A stretch of 64,000 bases of DNA from Stentor roeselii (taxonomy: Eukaryota > Ciliophora > Heterotrichea > Heterotrichida > Stentoridae). This document shows, in pieces, positions 55,291 through 64,000 of the stretch. The stretch covers positions 62,001-126,000 of the forward strand of contig RSEH01000030.1 in NCBI GenBank assembly GCA_006503475.1, given 5' to 3'. Under the pieces are notes generated by a model. The model ran no database searches. It worked only from the letters and a program-made list of their open reading frames with translations, and had not been told where the DNA came from. The position numbers were made by a program, and so were the translations under genes. The stretch's first letter is position 1. Every line of letters starts with the position of its first letter.

Positions 55291-56142
55291 TTAAATAGGC
55301 TTCGTTGATGCGATTTTTCTTTGGATCTTGTTGCTTAGAGCGCTTAAGGATTTGGTGTTGTCGGATTTTTGGATCTTTTGGGAGACTTCCCTTGCTGCTG
55401 ACAATGCAAGTTTCTGTGCATTAACATATCCATTTCCAAGTTCCACATCAGCTTCCAAATAAGCAATTCTTCTCTCCAAGGCATACTTTCTAAGCATATC
55501 AGCTTTTTTATCCTGACTCAACTCTTCAATTTTCAACAACATTTCACGATGTTCTTCACTAAACATCTCAAATTCTCCTACAAACTTATCTTGCATATGT
55601 CGATAAGCTTTTTCCTTTTGAAGCATATCTTCCTTGTATATCTGTATCTGTCCTTTAAGCAAGTCAAGAAGTTTTCCAATAGTTCCTTCTGCGAGGGTGT
55701 CTTTAACAGTAATTTCAGGAAGCGTTTCGAAGAGTTGGTCAACTTCTTTTCTGTTCTCCGAAAGAATTTCTTTTGTTTTTTTTCTGAGACTTTCTTGGGA
55801 GTCGGTCGAGTTTATCGCATCTGTGAGAAAAAAATTTTCTTCTAAAGGTTTTTTAAGTGAAAAAATTTCACTTTCGTTCTTTTTGAAGTACTTTTGGTTC
55901 ACGTCTTTTGAGACTTCCAAACGTCTTGTTTGTGCTTGAAGCTCGCTTAGTTGCTCTTTTAATGCCTCGTTTTCTCGACGGATCTGGTAAAGCTTCTGCT
56001 TGTTTTGGGTTTCTTTTATTTGGCTCTCGGTTAGGAACTGGTTGAGGACTTCAGGATTTTCCTCGCCTTGGAAGTCTTGTTGGAACTTGGATGTTTTTTT
56101 TGGAACTCTTGAAGAATGGGAGAAGGAGGGCAGGTTAGCCAT
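55291..56142 (-). CDS. Coiled-coil protein of unknown function
   Basis: The protein has 283 residues. A Ser-rich head (1-35) leads into coiled coil at about 40-85 (QIRRENEALKEQLSELQAQ) and again at 150-230 (LLDLLKGQIQIYKEDMLQKE). The end is basic. There are no catalytic motifs or membrane segments. Its stop lies 27 bp from the start of the FERM-IQ gene on the same strand. A role in cytoskeletal or centriolar assemblies is possible but unsupported beyond the coiled coil. Confidence 0.8.
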   Translation of the reverse strand: MANLPSFSHSSRVPKKTSKFQQDFQGEENPEVLNQFLTESQIKETQNKQKLYQIRRENEALKEQLSELQAQTRRLEVSKDVNQKYFKKNESEIFSLKKPLEENFFLTDAINSTDSQESLRKKTKEILSENRKEVDQLFETLPEITVKDTLAEGTIGKLLDLLKGQIQIYKEDMLQKEKAYRHMQDKFVGEFEMFSEEHREMLLKIEELSQDKKADMLRKYALERRIAYLEADVELGNGYVNAQKLALSAAREVSQKIQKSDNTKSLSALSNKIQRKIASTKPI

Positions 56143-56611
56143 AATAATGGTTAAAAAAGAAATATTTTAGTTGAAAGTCTAAATATTTTATAATCATATT
56201 GAAGTTTTATGTGGTAATGATTAGGTAAGGTAGTCATCTGAAGGTTATTTCTGAATTTAATTAGAAAACTGTTAGATATAAGGTATATTTGACTATTATT
56301 TAAATTTATTATTGAACAGAAAAAATATATGAAAGTTGTCATACAACAAAGAAATAAACTTATATATAAGCTCGTGATCAGCTTGACATCTATTGCTTCT
56401 CAATAATATATAAAATTATCTTAAATCTAAAGAAAGAGAAATTCTAATGTATTAGAGTCTCTTCGACTAAGTATAAATAAAATAAATTAAATATCAAATA
56501 ATTATCATGAATTACTCAAATCATCCAAAAAAACCAAATAAAAATAAAAATTTTTACTTCCTTCAACTTTCAACTATTCCCACCTTAAATCTTTTAAAAT
56601 CCGTAAATATA
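56143..56611. other. AT-rich intergenic region
   Basis: About 470 bases between divergent genes. An in-frame ATG at 56507 would add 35 residues to RNase T2 ahead of its signal peptide; I treat that stretch as 5' flank. Nothing else is recognised. Confidence 0.55.
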
Positions 56612-57214
56612 ATGATTATTTTTGCCATCATTTCATTAGCCCAATCTTACGATTACCACACCTTAGAAGTAACTTGGAGACCTTCTGACTGCAAATTCTC
56701 AAAATGCACAAATGGATACATTTCAGAAGATTTCAACATTCACGGGCTATGGCCAGATTTCTGGAATGGCACTTACCCTTCATATTGCAAAAAAATTCCA
56801 TTCAACATCACGGAAGAAACGAAAAAACAGATGAAAATTTACTGGAAGTCTTTCAAAGGAGGAGACCCATCAAACTTCTGGCAGTATGAATGGAATAAGC
56901 ATGGAACATGCATGAATCCACTTTTGTCGTGTGATGATTACTTTGCGAAAACTTTGAAGCTATTTAATGATATGGATATCATGAAAAAATTGAATGATTC
57001 AGGAATTTTACCCTGTAATTTGAAAAAGTACAGAATTCAGACAATTGTATCAGCGTTTAACAAAAAAACTATTGTTCAATGTAGGAAACTTGGTGAATCT
57101 TATCTTTTAACTGCACTTCGGATATGTTATGACCTTACTTTTAATGTAATTGATTGTGTCGAATCGCAAAAGAAGTGCGGAAATGAGGTATTCTTTCCAT
57201 CAATAACTAGTTAA
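56612..57214 (+). CDS. RNase T2 family ribonuclease, secreted or lysosomal
   Basis: A 200-residue protein from ATG 56612. This start gives a compact signal peptide (MIIFAIISLAQS), whereas the longer frame from 56507 would place 35 polar residues before it. Both catalytic blocks are present: HGLWPDFW (CAS I) and FWQYEWNKHGTC (CAS II), with the catalytic His residues and the Glu/Lys between them. Paired cysteines fit the conserved disulfides. RNase T2 enzymes cut single-stranded RNA through a 2',3'-cyclic phosphate at acid pH. In a phagotrophic ciliate a digestive or rRNA-turnover role in food vacuoles or lysosomes is likely. Confidence 0.93.
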   Translation: MIIFAIISLAQSYDYHTLEVTWRPSDCKFSKCTNGYISEDFNIHGLWPDFWNGTYPSYCKKIPFNITEETKKQMKIYWKSFKGGDPSNFWQYEWNKHGTCMNPLLSCDDYFAKTLKLFNDMDIMKKLNDSGILPCNLKKYRIQTIVSAFNKKTIVQCRKLGESYLLTALRICYDLTFNVIDCVESQKKCGNEVFFPSITS

Positions 57215-57259
57215 TCATTCAACAATTCCTCTAAAAAACCTTCATTACTATCAACATTA

Positions 57260-57820
57260 TTAGTAGTTTGTCGCACTCCAAGGACTAGGAGTATCATTCC
57301 TCCTGCGTGATTTCAACTTCCTCACAACAGTAATCGGCCTAAGAGGTCTAAACTGTGCATATTTAGCAGGTTTTGTAAGTTTCTGCTTGCTAGGAGGTCG
57401 ACTTTTACTTTCTTTAACAATTCCAGTTCTTTTCCCTTTAAGTTCAATCGAATGATTTTTTTGACAACTGACGATATTCGGACTATGCGAGAAGTTTTTC
57501 GAATGTGCAGGTTCATCAAAAAGTTCTTTTCCAAGCATAAGCAGGTCTTCAATGCTTAAAATCGAGCTGCGACCAGAGTAGTTTAAAGTTTTCAACTCTT
57601 CAGTTTTCAGATTTTCTTGAGTTTTGTTCAGTGACTTCTTTTGAAAAGCTTGTGTTTTGTTCATTAAAGATCGTTTTGATAGAAAGCCAGCTCCTAAATC
57701 AACAACTGCAACTCTTTTACTTGTTTTGAACCTTTCATGGATTTTTTGAATTGCACTGGAGTCTCTTGGAGAATTAGAAGTTTTTTTAGTGTTTTTTCTT
57801 GAGAAAACAGGTCGTATCAT
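57260..57820 (-). CDS. Basic, probably disordered protein of unknown function
   Basis: A 186-residue protein rich in Lys, Arg, Ser and Thr, with no recognised domain. A short amphipathic segment, ILSIEDLLMLGKELF, is the only likely helix. The basic C-terminus (FRPLRPITVVRKLKSRRR) could bind nucleic acid, microtubules or membranes. It converges with RNase T2 (45 bp between stops) and diverges from the gene at 57941. The single clean ORF supports a gene, but no homology helps. Confidence 0.65.
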   Translation of the reverse strand: MIRPVFSRKNTKKTSNSPRDSSAIQKIHERFKTSKRVAVVDLGAGFLSKRSLMNKTQAFQKKSLNKTQENLKTEELKTLNYSGRSSILSIEDLLMLGKELFDEPAHSKNFSHSPNIVSCQKNHSIELKGKRTGIVKESKSRPPSKQKLTKPAKYAQFRPLRPITVVRKLKSRRRNDTPSPWSATNY

Positions 57821-57940
57821 GGAAAAAGATTTTTAATTAGAATTATTTTCTGGGGTTTGAGACTTTTTGATTAAATTTTATGAAGTTTATGGTGACTTTG
57901 AAAAATAATTATTTTGACTTTTTTGATTATTATTCGCAAC

Positions 57941-58144
57941 ATGGGGTCTTGCTTTGGAATGAGTAAAATGAAGAGGTCGGAATCCGGGTCTAAATCGCAG
58001 AGACAAGAGACTTTTATTGTTTATTCAAATGCTGGAATGAGTAGTCATCTGAGTAAAGTTATAATACGGCAGCCGGCTTTACTTGCTCTTGGTAATAATC
58101 CACTTTACAAATCTAGGATTAATCGAAGGAGCAACCTTAACTAA
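57941..58144 (+). CDS. Small MGSC protein, probably N-myristoylated
   Basis: A 67-residue protein from ATG 57941. An upstream start at 57914 adds only hydrophobic 5'-flank residues and would hide the motif. It begins MGSCFGMSK, suitable for N-myristoylation at Gly2 with a palmitoylatable Cys4, and is otherwise basic (RSESGSKSQRQ; SRINRRSNLN). It has the same length as the product at 51931 but no clear sequence similarity beyond MGSC. The family is unknown. Short length makes this tentative. Confidence 0.55.
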   Translation: MGSCFGMSKMKRSESGSKSQRQETFIVYSNAGMSSHLSKVIIRQPALLALGNNPLYKSRINRRSNLN

Positions 58145-58154
58145 TAAATATGAT

Positions 58155-58980
58155 TTCTGGCTTGTTTTCGACTTAGGATAGTAAGTGAAAGATATTCTTT
58201 TGTCTTCATTAAATTCGAGTATTTTTATGATCATCTGTCGTAAAAAGTTATTGTTTAATTTTCCTACTCTTTTACTTTCAAAAATTCTAGAGGATCTTAT
58301 CGATTTATTGATTATTATCAAGCCTTTCTGAAGTATTTAGAAGATTATCAGTCCCAGTGAAAAATATCAGATTTATTAGGGTTGATACACTCCATATAGA
58401 GCATTTTCTTGATTTAGCTCTTAGTATTTTGTTAGTTTAGAAGACAGGTAATTCGCAGCTCGTTTCAAGGTCAATGCTGATGAATTTTTTTGTGCAGAAG
58501 CTCAAGTCGCTTATTTAAGAGTTTTTCTCATTGTGAGTGATCAGAATATTTTCAGGTTTTATGTCTCTATAAAATTATTTTCTCTCTTGAAGGAAGAATA
58601 AAGCGTCTACTGTTTGAAATAGTAAATAATAAATTTTTTCTTCATTTATAATTTCCCTGAAAGCATTGAAGTTCTCAATCAGTGGCCTTAATTACAATTT
58701 TATAAAAATATCATCATTGATAAACTTCTTTCATTTACTATAGGGTGCAACTTGTAAGTTTTATTATGTTTGAATGACTATTGAAGCTAAGGAATAACAT
58801 TTACGACTTATTGAGTTACTTCTTTAATTGAGTTAAGGTTCTGAATTTTCGGATTTCATAGTTGATTTAAATAAAAATTCTCATCCAATTAATTTCTGCG
58901 CTTCCTAGCTTTGAATGGATTTCGAGTTTTTGAAAGTCTTCACCTGAGGCAGTTTTTTTATATTAAAATATTAGAAAATG
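58155..58980 (-). pseudogene. Decayed protein kinase gene
   Basis: Read on the minus strand, pieces of one kinase domain appear in the right order. An N-lobe start is near 58940 (FQKLEIHSKLGSAEI), then a helix-C/strand region (NSHSNIIKLTSC). The catalytic loop YRDIKPENILITHNE is near 58575-58530, and a C-lobe piece (WSVSTLINLIFFTG) and LRQMIIKILEFNEDKRISF lie near 58240. Several in-frame stops (for example just before the YRDIKPEN block, TAA near 58574) and at least one frame change before the last block interrupt it. The DFG equivalent is lost. It is not explained by 15-nt introns. Confidence 0.75.
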
Positions 58981-59644
58981 TCGATAATTCAATTCTCAAA
59001 TTATTTCATTTAGGGGATAGGGTGTAAGGTGGTTTCTTTATACAGTATTTATTGTTTTTCTATTTATTTTTGAAAGTATAAATTTTGATAAATAAAACAG
59101 GTTTATCTTCAGATTTTCATTCATCAGAGATACATTAACCTTAAATATATCTAAGCAAGCTGATTTATATCAAAATTTCAATCTATTTCATCATATCTTT
59201 CATTTTATAATAATCCTGACTGTTTATTGCATGAATGTTTCTGGTAAATATTAAGAACAATTGAGATTTTTTTCATCAAAATAGATAGCTTTAATGATAA
59301 TACAAAGTTTTAATAAAATGAAATTTAACATTATTTAATTGAAACTATTTTTAGTACTTGACCATTCCGAAACTCACAATGAACGTTATCAATTCATGTT
59401 CAATAATAATTTCTTACTTATCCTGCTCAATAATTCCAAAAAATAATAAAAATTTTGACATAATTTTTATTATTTCTTCTTATTAACCTTATACAACTGG
59501 CATTTCTTCAGCAATATCAATAACTGACCTCAAAATTACAAAAATTTTTAAAATTTAGTCTATGATTGTATGAAGAAACTTTTAACTACCCTTAAGTATT
59601 AGATTACTTGCTTATGGTATATCAGAAACAACTACTCTCTTGCG

Positions 59645-59795
59645 TTTACTTTTAATCAGTACTGGTAAATCTAATTTTTAGATAATAATTGATATATTAT
59701 TATTATTCAATCCTGGATTCGCAAGATTCGAACATACTATAGGCTTTCACTCTTATGGGGCCACATCCTTAGATTATATAAGATTACAAAAATTT
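59645..59795 (+). pseudogene. Fragment of a second F5/8C-type gene
   Basis: The stretch near 59710-59785 reads FNPGFARFEHTIGFHSYGA, then TSLDYIRLQ. It aligns with SNPNYARFEYTISGSDNGW and NLDPEEYLQ in the intact gene just downstream, and ISTG near 59655 matches ISTGTLG. A stop and length changes lie between the matching blocks, and no complete ORF exists. It is probably a remnant of a tandem duplicate. Confidence 0.7.
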
Positions 59796-59805
59796 AAATA
59801 TAAAA

Positions 59806-60945
59806 ATGAATATCTTTTGGGTAACAATCAAAATATCTTTTTTTCTAATCTTTACCATTGCTGACATCACTTCAACAATTTCAAAGAGCGATCTAGATGT
59901 TGCAAAAAAGTGTTTTGCTTCAGGACATCCTTGTATTACAGAATCTTTGGACTGCTCAGCATCTTTAGATTTTGTTGCACATCGTTTATCAGAGACAGCC
60001 GCTCAATTATTATTGATTTTAAATATAAACTACTTCGGGAATGCAGGATCTTACACAGTATTTCCTGGAATCAGCACTGGAACTTTAGGTTTAAGATCTT
60101 CATCCATTTATGATTATTCATCCAATCCTAACTACGCGAGATTCGAATACACTATAAGTGGTTCCGATAATGGATGGGCGCCAAAAAATTTAGATCCAGA
60201 AGAATATCTCCAAGTAACAACTCCAATTCCTTACTATTTCAATAAAATTACAACTCGAGGTAAAAGAGACACTGGGTCCTTCATAAAATCTTTCATCCTT
60301 TTATACTCACTTGACCTAGTAACATGGATCAACTACAACAACCAAGAAATTCTCATAGCGAACACCGAAGTTCAAGAGCCAGTCGAAAACATTTTAATTC
60401 CATTCCTCGCGAAGTCCATCAGAATCTATTGTAAATCTTTCTCAACCATGTGCTCTACTCAGATTGAAGTTCATATTTCTCATCCTGTTTATTCAAGAGT
60501 AGTCCCTTCGGGCACAGTTGTAAGCGCCGTGGAAGGAGGTCTAAATCTTTTGGCTTCAAGCTACTATGATTATTTACATGAACTAGACAGAATTCATTTA
60601 AATTTTACTGCAAATCAACTAGCACATAGCTGGTGTAGTGCTTTTGACGATAATAAACAGTGGGCTATGGTCTCTGCTACAAAAATTGTGAAATGGACGA
60701 AAGTTGATACTCAAGGCAGGGGAGACTTTGACTATTATCCTACTTCGATAAAAATTTCTTACACTGTAGATGGAGTTAATTGGGTTTTCTATAAACAAGG
60801 GTTGATTTTACCTGCAAATAGTGATAGAAATACTATTGTTGTTCATATTTTAGAACCATTTGTTGCAAGGGCAATTAAGATTCATATCGAAACTTTTGTT
60901 TTCTTTCCTTGTATGAGATTTGAAGCGTATTATGAGGAAATTTAG
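59806..60945 (+). CDS. Secreted protein with two F5/8C (discoidin-like) domains
   Basis: A 379-residue protein. Residues 1-27 are a signal peptide (hydrophobic SFFLIFTIADI). Two tandem discoidin-like beta-barrel domains follow, at about 80-225 and 235-378. Each has a YLQV- or WAMV-type first strand, a TRG or TQGRGDFD motif, the S-x-DG/L-x-W-x-x-Y core (SLDLVTWINY; TVDGVNWVFY) and an ending IRIYCKSF or IKIHIETF before a closing Glu strand. F5/8C domains bind sugars or phospholipids on cell surfaces. No membrane helix follows, so it is probably secreted or held in cortical granules. Upstream lies a fragment of a related gene. Confidence 0.85.
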   Translation: MNIFWVTIKISFFLIFTIADITSTISKSDLDVAKKCFASGHPCITESLDCSASLDFVAHRLSETAAQLLLILNINYFGNAGSYTVFPGISTGTLGLRSSSIYDYSSNPNYARFEYTISGSDNGWAPKNLDPEEYLQVTTPIPYYFNKITTRGKRDTGSFIKSFILLYSLDLVTWINYNNQEILIANTEVQEPVENILIPFLAKSIRIYCKSFSTMCSTQIEVHISHPVYSRVVPSGTVVSAVEGGLNLLASSYYDYLHELDRIHLNFTANQLAHSWCSAFDDNKQWAMVSATKIVKWTKVDTQGRGDFDYYPTSIKISYTVDGVNWVFYKQGLILPANSDRNTIVVHILEPFVARAIKIHIETFVFFPCMRFEAYYEEI

Positions 60946-61490
60946 AGATATAGATAGTTTAGATTGATTTAGTAATTGAAGATTCAAAATTAGAGGCAAC
61001 TTTCCAAGAAAATTAATATCATTAATAAAATTCTTTCATCCAAAACCTCAAAAATTGAACCTCTATAAAAAACCCTAAAACAAATTCAATTACCGACCAA
61101 CTCTCGCCATCTCCAAAAACCAATAAAGATATTCAAGACAATTTACTATTTCTTCTCTCTTTATTCTTCTATAATCAGCTATATTTATTTCCTTTCCCGT
61201 TCTATCGGTTCAAATATCTCTCCGAGAATGTTTGAATTATATTTTCAATAATCCGAGACCCCTCAGGACTTTCCCAATATCAGCAGAATCCCTAAGGCCC
61301 CATCTACGGTCTGGGCTTGATAATGTTCGAAGACCTTATGTGGCAATGCGAAAACTGGTAAAAGAATCAATATTACCACTTTTCTAACCTAAGACCCTTT
61401 AATCTAAAAATTTGATCCAAATAATGGAACTTTAATGATCAGTAAAGACAACATCAACTCTTCATCTTTAAAGCGAAAAATCAGCGAAAG

Positions 61491-61570
61491 GCTCCTCAAT
61501 GATATGAAAGGCTCCTCAATGATATGAAAGGCTCCTCAATGATATGAAAGGCTCCTCAATGATATGAAAG
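61491..61570. repeat. 20-bp tandem repeat, four perfect copies
   Basis: The unit gctcctcaatgatatgaaag occurs four times without mismatch at 61491, 61511, 61531 and 61551. The preceding bases (gcgaaag) match the end of the unit. There are no spacers. Confidence 0.97.
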
Positions 61571-61734
61571 ACGCAACAGCGACAACTTAGAAGCCAATCA
61601 ACTACTTTTAGAAAGGTAGACAGAGAAAAACCTTAATTCGGTGATTCTCATTAAATTTGCTTTTTTGCCTTTTTTGGTTGAATATCTGGGCTTTCAATGC
61701 TTTGAAATTGATAAGACCGAGGAATTTCTTTGGG

Positions 61735-61761
61735 GATAGAATTGATAGAATTGATAGAATT
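61735..61761. repeat. 9-bp tandem repeat, three copies
   Basis: The unit gatagaatt occurs three times in a row without mismatch. Confidence 0.95.
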
Positions 61762-62885
61762 TGAAGACTTACTCGAAATTTGAAAGGACACTTGAAGTGA
61801 AAACTTTTCTGAGAAATTAAACTCACTTGTCCTTGACTATTATTTCCCCGATGTACTTGAGTCTTAAGGGTTAAGGATTATTCGCATTTGGAGTTATTTT
61901 GTAAAAGTGCGTGTTTTAAGTATTAGAAAAAAAAATACTTTCCTAGGGACTACGTCTTTGAAGTCAATCATATTTATGTCTATGAGAAAAAAGTTGTTGA
62001 TTTGAAAGATTATTTCTTTAGAGAAATGGGTCGGCTTTTTGAATTAAACTCATTAATAAATTTGCTTTAATAATTCTAGAAACAACCCCAACTGGTCTTT
62101 CTGAATCAAAGCAACCCAACAAATCCTTGCAAATTCTAAGCCAAAAATTTTCAAATATTTTTTACTTCACAATAGAATCTTCTAGCATAGTTTCATGAAG
62201 ATCCTACCTAAGTTAAAATAAACTACTGTTATCCTTTAATTTTAATATTTTCCCAAAACCGAGATATTCATTAAAATATGTTAGCAGTTCATTTTTTAAT
62301 TATTGTTGCAATTGTTGATAGAGATTATTAGCTAAATGCAGAGTCCTTTTGATATAAATGATTTACAGGATTGTGTATAGTGGATAACGGGCTATTGAAT
62401 TAAATGAATGCATTATATGATTATCTATCAAAGATTTAATAACTATTTATAACTTTCAATGATACTCATTCTTTTCATCCTGTAAGCGATTCACACGATA
62501 TCTTCACTTAAATTCTTAATCTAAACAAAAACATAAAATTTCTGAGAAAATAATCCAAACTGAAATCTGCTCACTCAACATATACTCAAATTCATGATTC
62601 AAGATCAAATAATAAATCAAATACAATTCTCCATACCAAAATCTCACCAAATAATCCTAAGTTCACATCAAACCGAAATTTCAGTTGTTAATCTTGTATC
62701 GAAAAATTGTATTTCTTCATTTCAAAGTAATAATCTCTGATAAACCTCTTAATAATGTCAAACTGCTCATCAGTCTACAACCAAATTGAATCTGCAAGCA
62801 ACCCAAGAGGCAATAATATTTATCCAAACAAATAATTTCTAGTGAAGACAAGAACACTTATACTACTTACAAATTCAGAAAAATA

Positions 62886-64000
62886 ATGGAATCAATTGAA
62901 TTGGAACAATTGGAAAGGGATGGAAATCCAATTCATTTTATCTCAGGTCATGTCGAAGTTTACCTAGCCCGGCACAAAACAACAAATAAAATTTACTGCG
63001 TTAAGCAAGTTTGTACTGAATCTAAATCAGATTTAAATAGAAAATTTAAAGAGATTTTAATTTCAGTTCATTTAAAGCATCCAAATATCAATACGATTAA
63101 AGGCTTGGATTTTGTTATAAAAGAAGATGATCCTTGTTCACTTGTGATGATTATGGAGTACTACAGCGAAGGTGACCTTGAAGCGCTGATTAGGAATAGA
63201 ATCCTTAAAAAAGAAAAGTGGCTTGAAGAAGAGCTTTTAAGACTTTTAAACCAAATGATCGATGCATTGGCTTACATGCAAAATCTGAACATATGTCATC
63301 GAGACATAAAGCCTATGAATATTTTAGTAAGTGAAAATGGGAAGAAGCTAGTTCTCACTGACCTTGGATGTGCAAAGACCTTAGAAGAACAAAACAATCA
63401 CACTATTCTTGGAACTAACAATTATCTAAGTCCTTTGATGCGAATAGCTTTTATGAATACAATTAATGGAATTTTTAGAGTAGAACATGACCCTTTCAAA
63501 TCAGACGTTTATTCTCTTGGCCTTGTCTTTCTCTACATGTTATCATTTGAAAAGCCTCAAAGAAATCTCAATCTAAAAGACTTTCTTTCTTTTGTCACTT
63601 CTCAAATCAACAGCAATCGACAGTTTTATCCTACTCTTATTGAAATCCTTGAAAAAATGCTTGCTGAAAATGAAGAAAATCGCTTAAATTTTATAGAATT
63701 ACAGAATTTTACACAGATTTTCAACTGTAATTACTGCAGTAAGCCTCTTCTCAAGAAAGATTTGATAGAAAACGGGAAATTTGGAGTGTGTTGTAAAAAC
63801 TGTTTGAAAAATGTGAAAACTTTTGTTTCAGGAAAAATGTAAGAAAAATTTAGAGTTTGTATTATTTGCAATCAATTTATTGGACCTAATTTTAGATGTG
63901 GATGCTTTATTGAAAGGTGTTGTTTCTGTAAAATGAAAAAACATGATGGATTGAATTGTTTGGAGAATCTCAGTATTATTAGTTCTCATGAAAAAAATAT
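62886..64000 (+). CDS. Protein kinase with Cys-rich tail, one 15-nt intron, 3' end outside window
   Basis: Join(62886..63838,63854..>64000). The kinase domain covers about residues 20-285: CVKQVCTE with the ATP lysine, HRDIKPMNILV, then a metal motif DLG instead of DFG (LTDLGCAK) and LGTNNYLSPLM where APE is expected. The glycine loop (ISGHVEVYLA) is weak. The regulatory C-lobe text YSLGLVFLYML is normal. After the kinase come Cys pairs, CNYCSKPLL and CCKNC. Removing GTAAGAAAAATTTAG (63839-63853) continues this with VCIICNQF and RCGCFIERCCFCKM, which extends the zinc-binding region across the intron. The gene runs off the window. Activity is plausible since Lys, catalytic Asp and metal Asp are present. 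Confidence 0.87.
63839..63853 (+). other. 15-nt intron in terminal kinase gene
   Basis: GTAAGAAAAATTTAG, with A at position 10. The frame stops at once if it is retained (ATG then TAA); removal extends a Cys-rich region. Confidence 0.87.

Larger units (their letters stand above)
58145..59805. other. Gene-poor region with two gene relics
   Basis: About 1.66 kb with no intact gene. It holds a decayed kinase gene on the minus strand and a fragment related to the F5/8C gene, both listed separately. The stretch 58980-59640 is AT-rich and I see nothing in it. Confidence 0.6.
60946..62885. other. Gene-poor region
   Basis: About 1.94 kb without a supported gene. It contains a C-rich, G-poor tract at 61021-61140, a short stretch of higher GC at about 61245-61345 that could be a gene relic, a 20-bp tandem repeat and a 9-bp triplicate. 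The rest is AT-rich. Confidence 0.6.

Noticed and set aside
61200-61290. tRNA-like GGTTCAAAT box
   Set aside because: No acceptor stem or cloverleaf could be folded around it on either strand.
61491-61570. CRISPR array
   Set aside because: The repeats are directly adjacent with no spacers, and the genome is eukaryotic.
61608-61826. A 72-codon minus-strand ORF
   Set aside because: Low complexity, no motif, and it overlaps simple repeats.

Overview
The window looks like macronuclear DNA of a heterotrich ciliate, most likely Stentor or a close relative. Four things seen in the sequence support this. It is AT-rich and packed with genes on both strands. Genes end in TAA, TAG or TGA and none is interrupted by an in-frame stop that would need recoding, so the code is the standard one. 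Most genes are single long ORFs. Where an ORF breaks, the break is repaired by an intron of exactly 15 nt (eight found; all start GTA, end AG and carry an A at intron position 10). The species is an inference. No rRNA, tRNA, CRISPR array, transposon or virus-like element was recognised.

Layout. 1-8.9 kb: 3' part of a purple acid phosphatase, RBM25-like splicing factor, a basic unknown protein, an oxoglutarate/malate-type mitochondrial carrier, a pseudo-protease plus Kelch protein, and a protein kinase. 8.9-20.7 kb: a fatty acyl-CoA reductase/DHAP acyltransferase fusion (ether lipid synthesis), an EF-hand protein, a small CaaX-tailed protein, a WD40-TRP-like channel fusion, a 14-3-3 protein and a coiled-coil protein. 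20.7-34 kb: a receptor with two periplasmic-binding-like domains and about nine membrane helices, a PAP2 phosphatase, the ASCC3 helicase, a 4-TM protein and a spliced coiled-coil protein with a small Cys/His tail. 34.6-41.6 kb: a tubulin-type cytosolic carboxypeptidase, an MT-A70 methyltransferase with a zinc-finger array, an AP-3 beta adaptin and a tail-anchored coiled-coil protein. 41.9-51.9 kb: a 3,350-residue protein built from coiled-coil repeats and a 4.4-kb octapeptide array. 51.9-58.1 kb: a small MGSC protein, a zinc-knuckle protein, a calcium-dependent kinase, a FERM-IQ protein, coiled-coil and unknown proteins, RNase T2 and a second MGSC protein. 58.1-64 kb: gene-poor, with a dead kinase gene, a dead F5/8C fragment beside a live F5/8C gene, a 20-bp tandem repeat, and a kinase cut by the window end.

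There is no operon-style pathway; most neighbours are unrelated. Common themes are calcium and phosphorylation signalling, cortex/cytoskeleton proteins, membrane trafficking and lipids. The most unusual items are the giant repeat protein, the MT-A70/zinc-finger protein, the strand-composition patterns (nearly G-free 5' flanks and abrupt skew flips inside genes), and very small gaps between genes.
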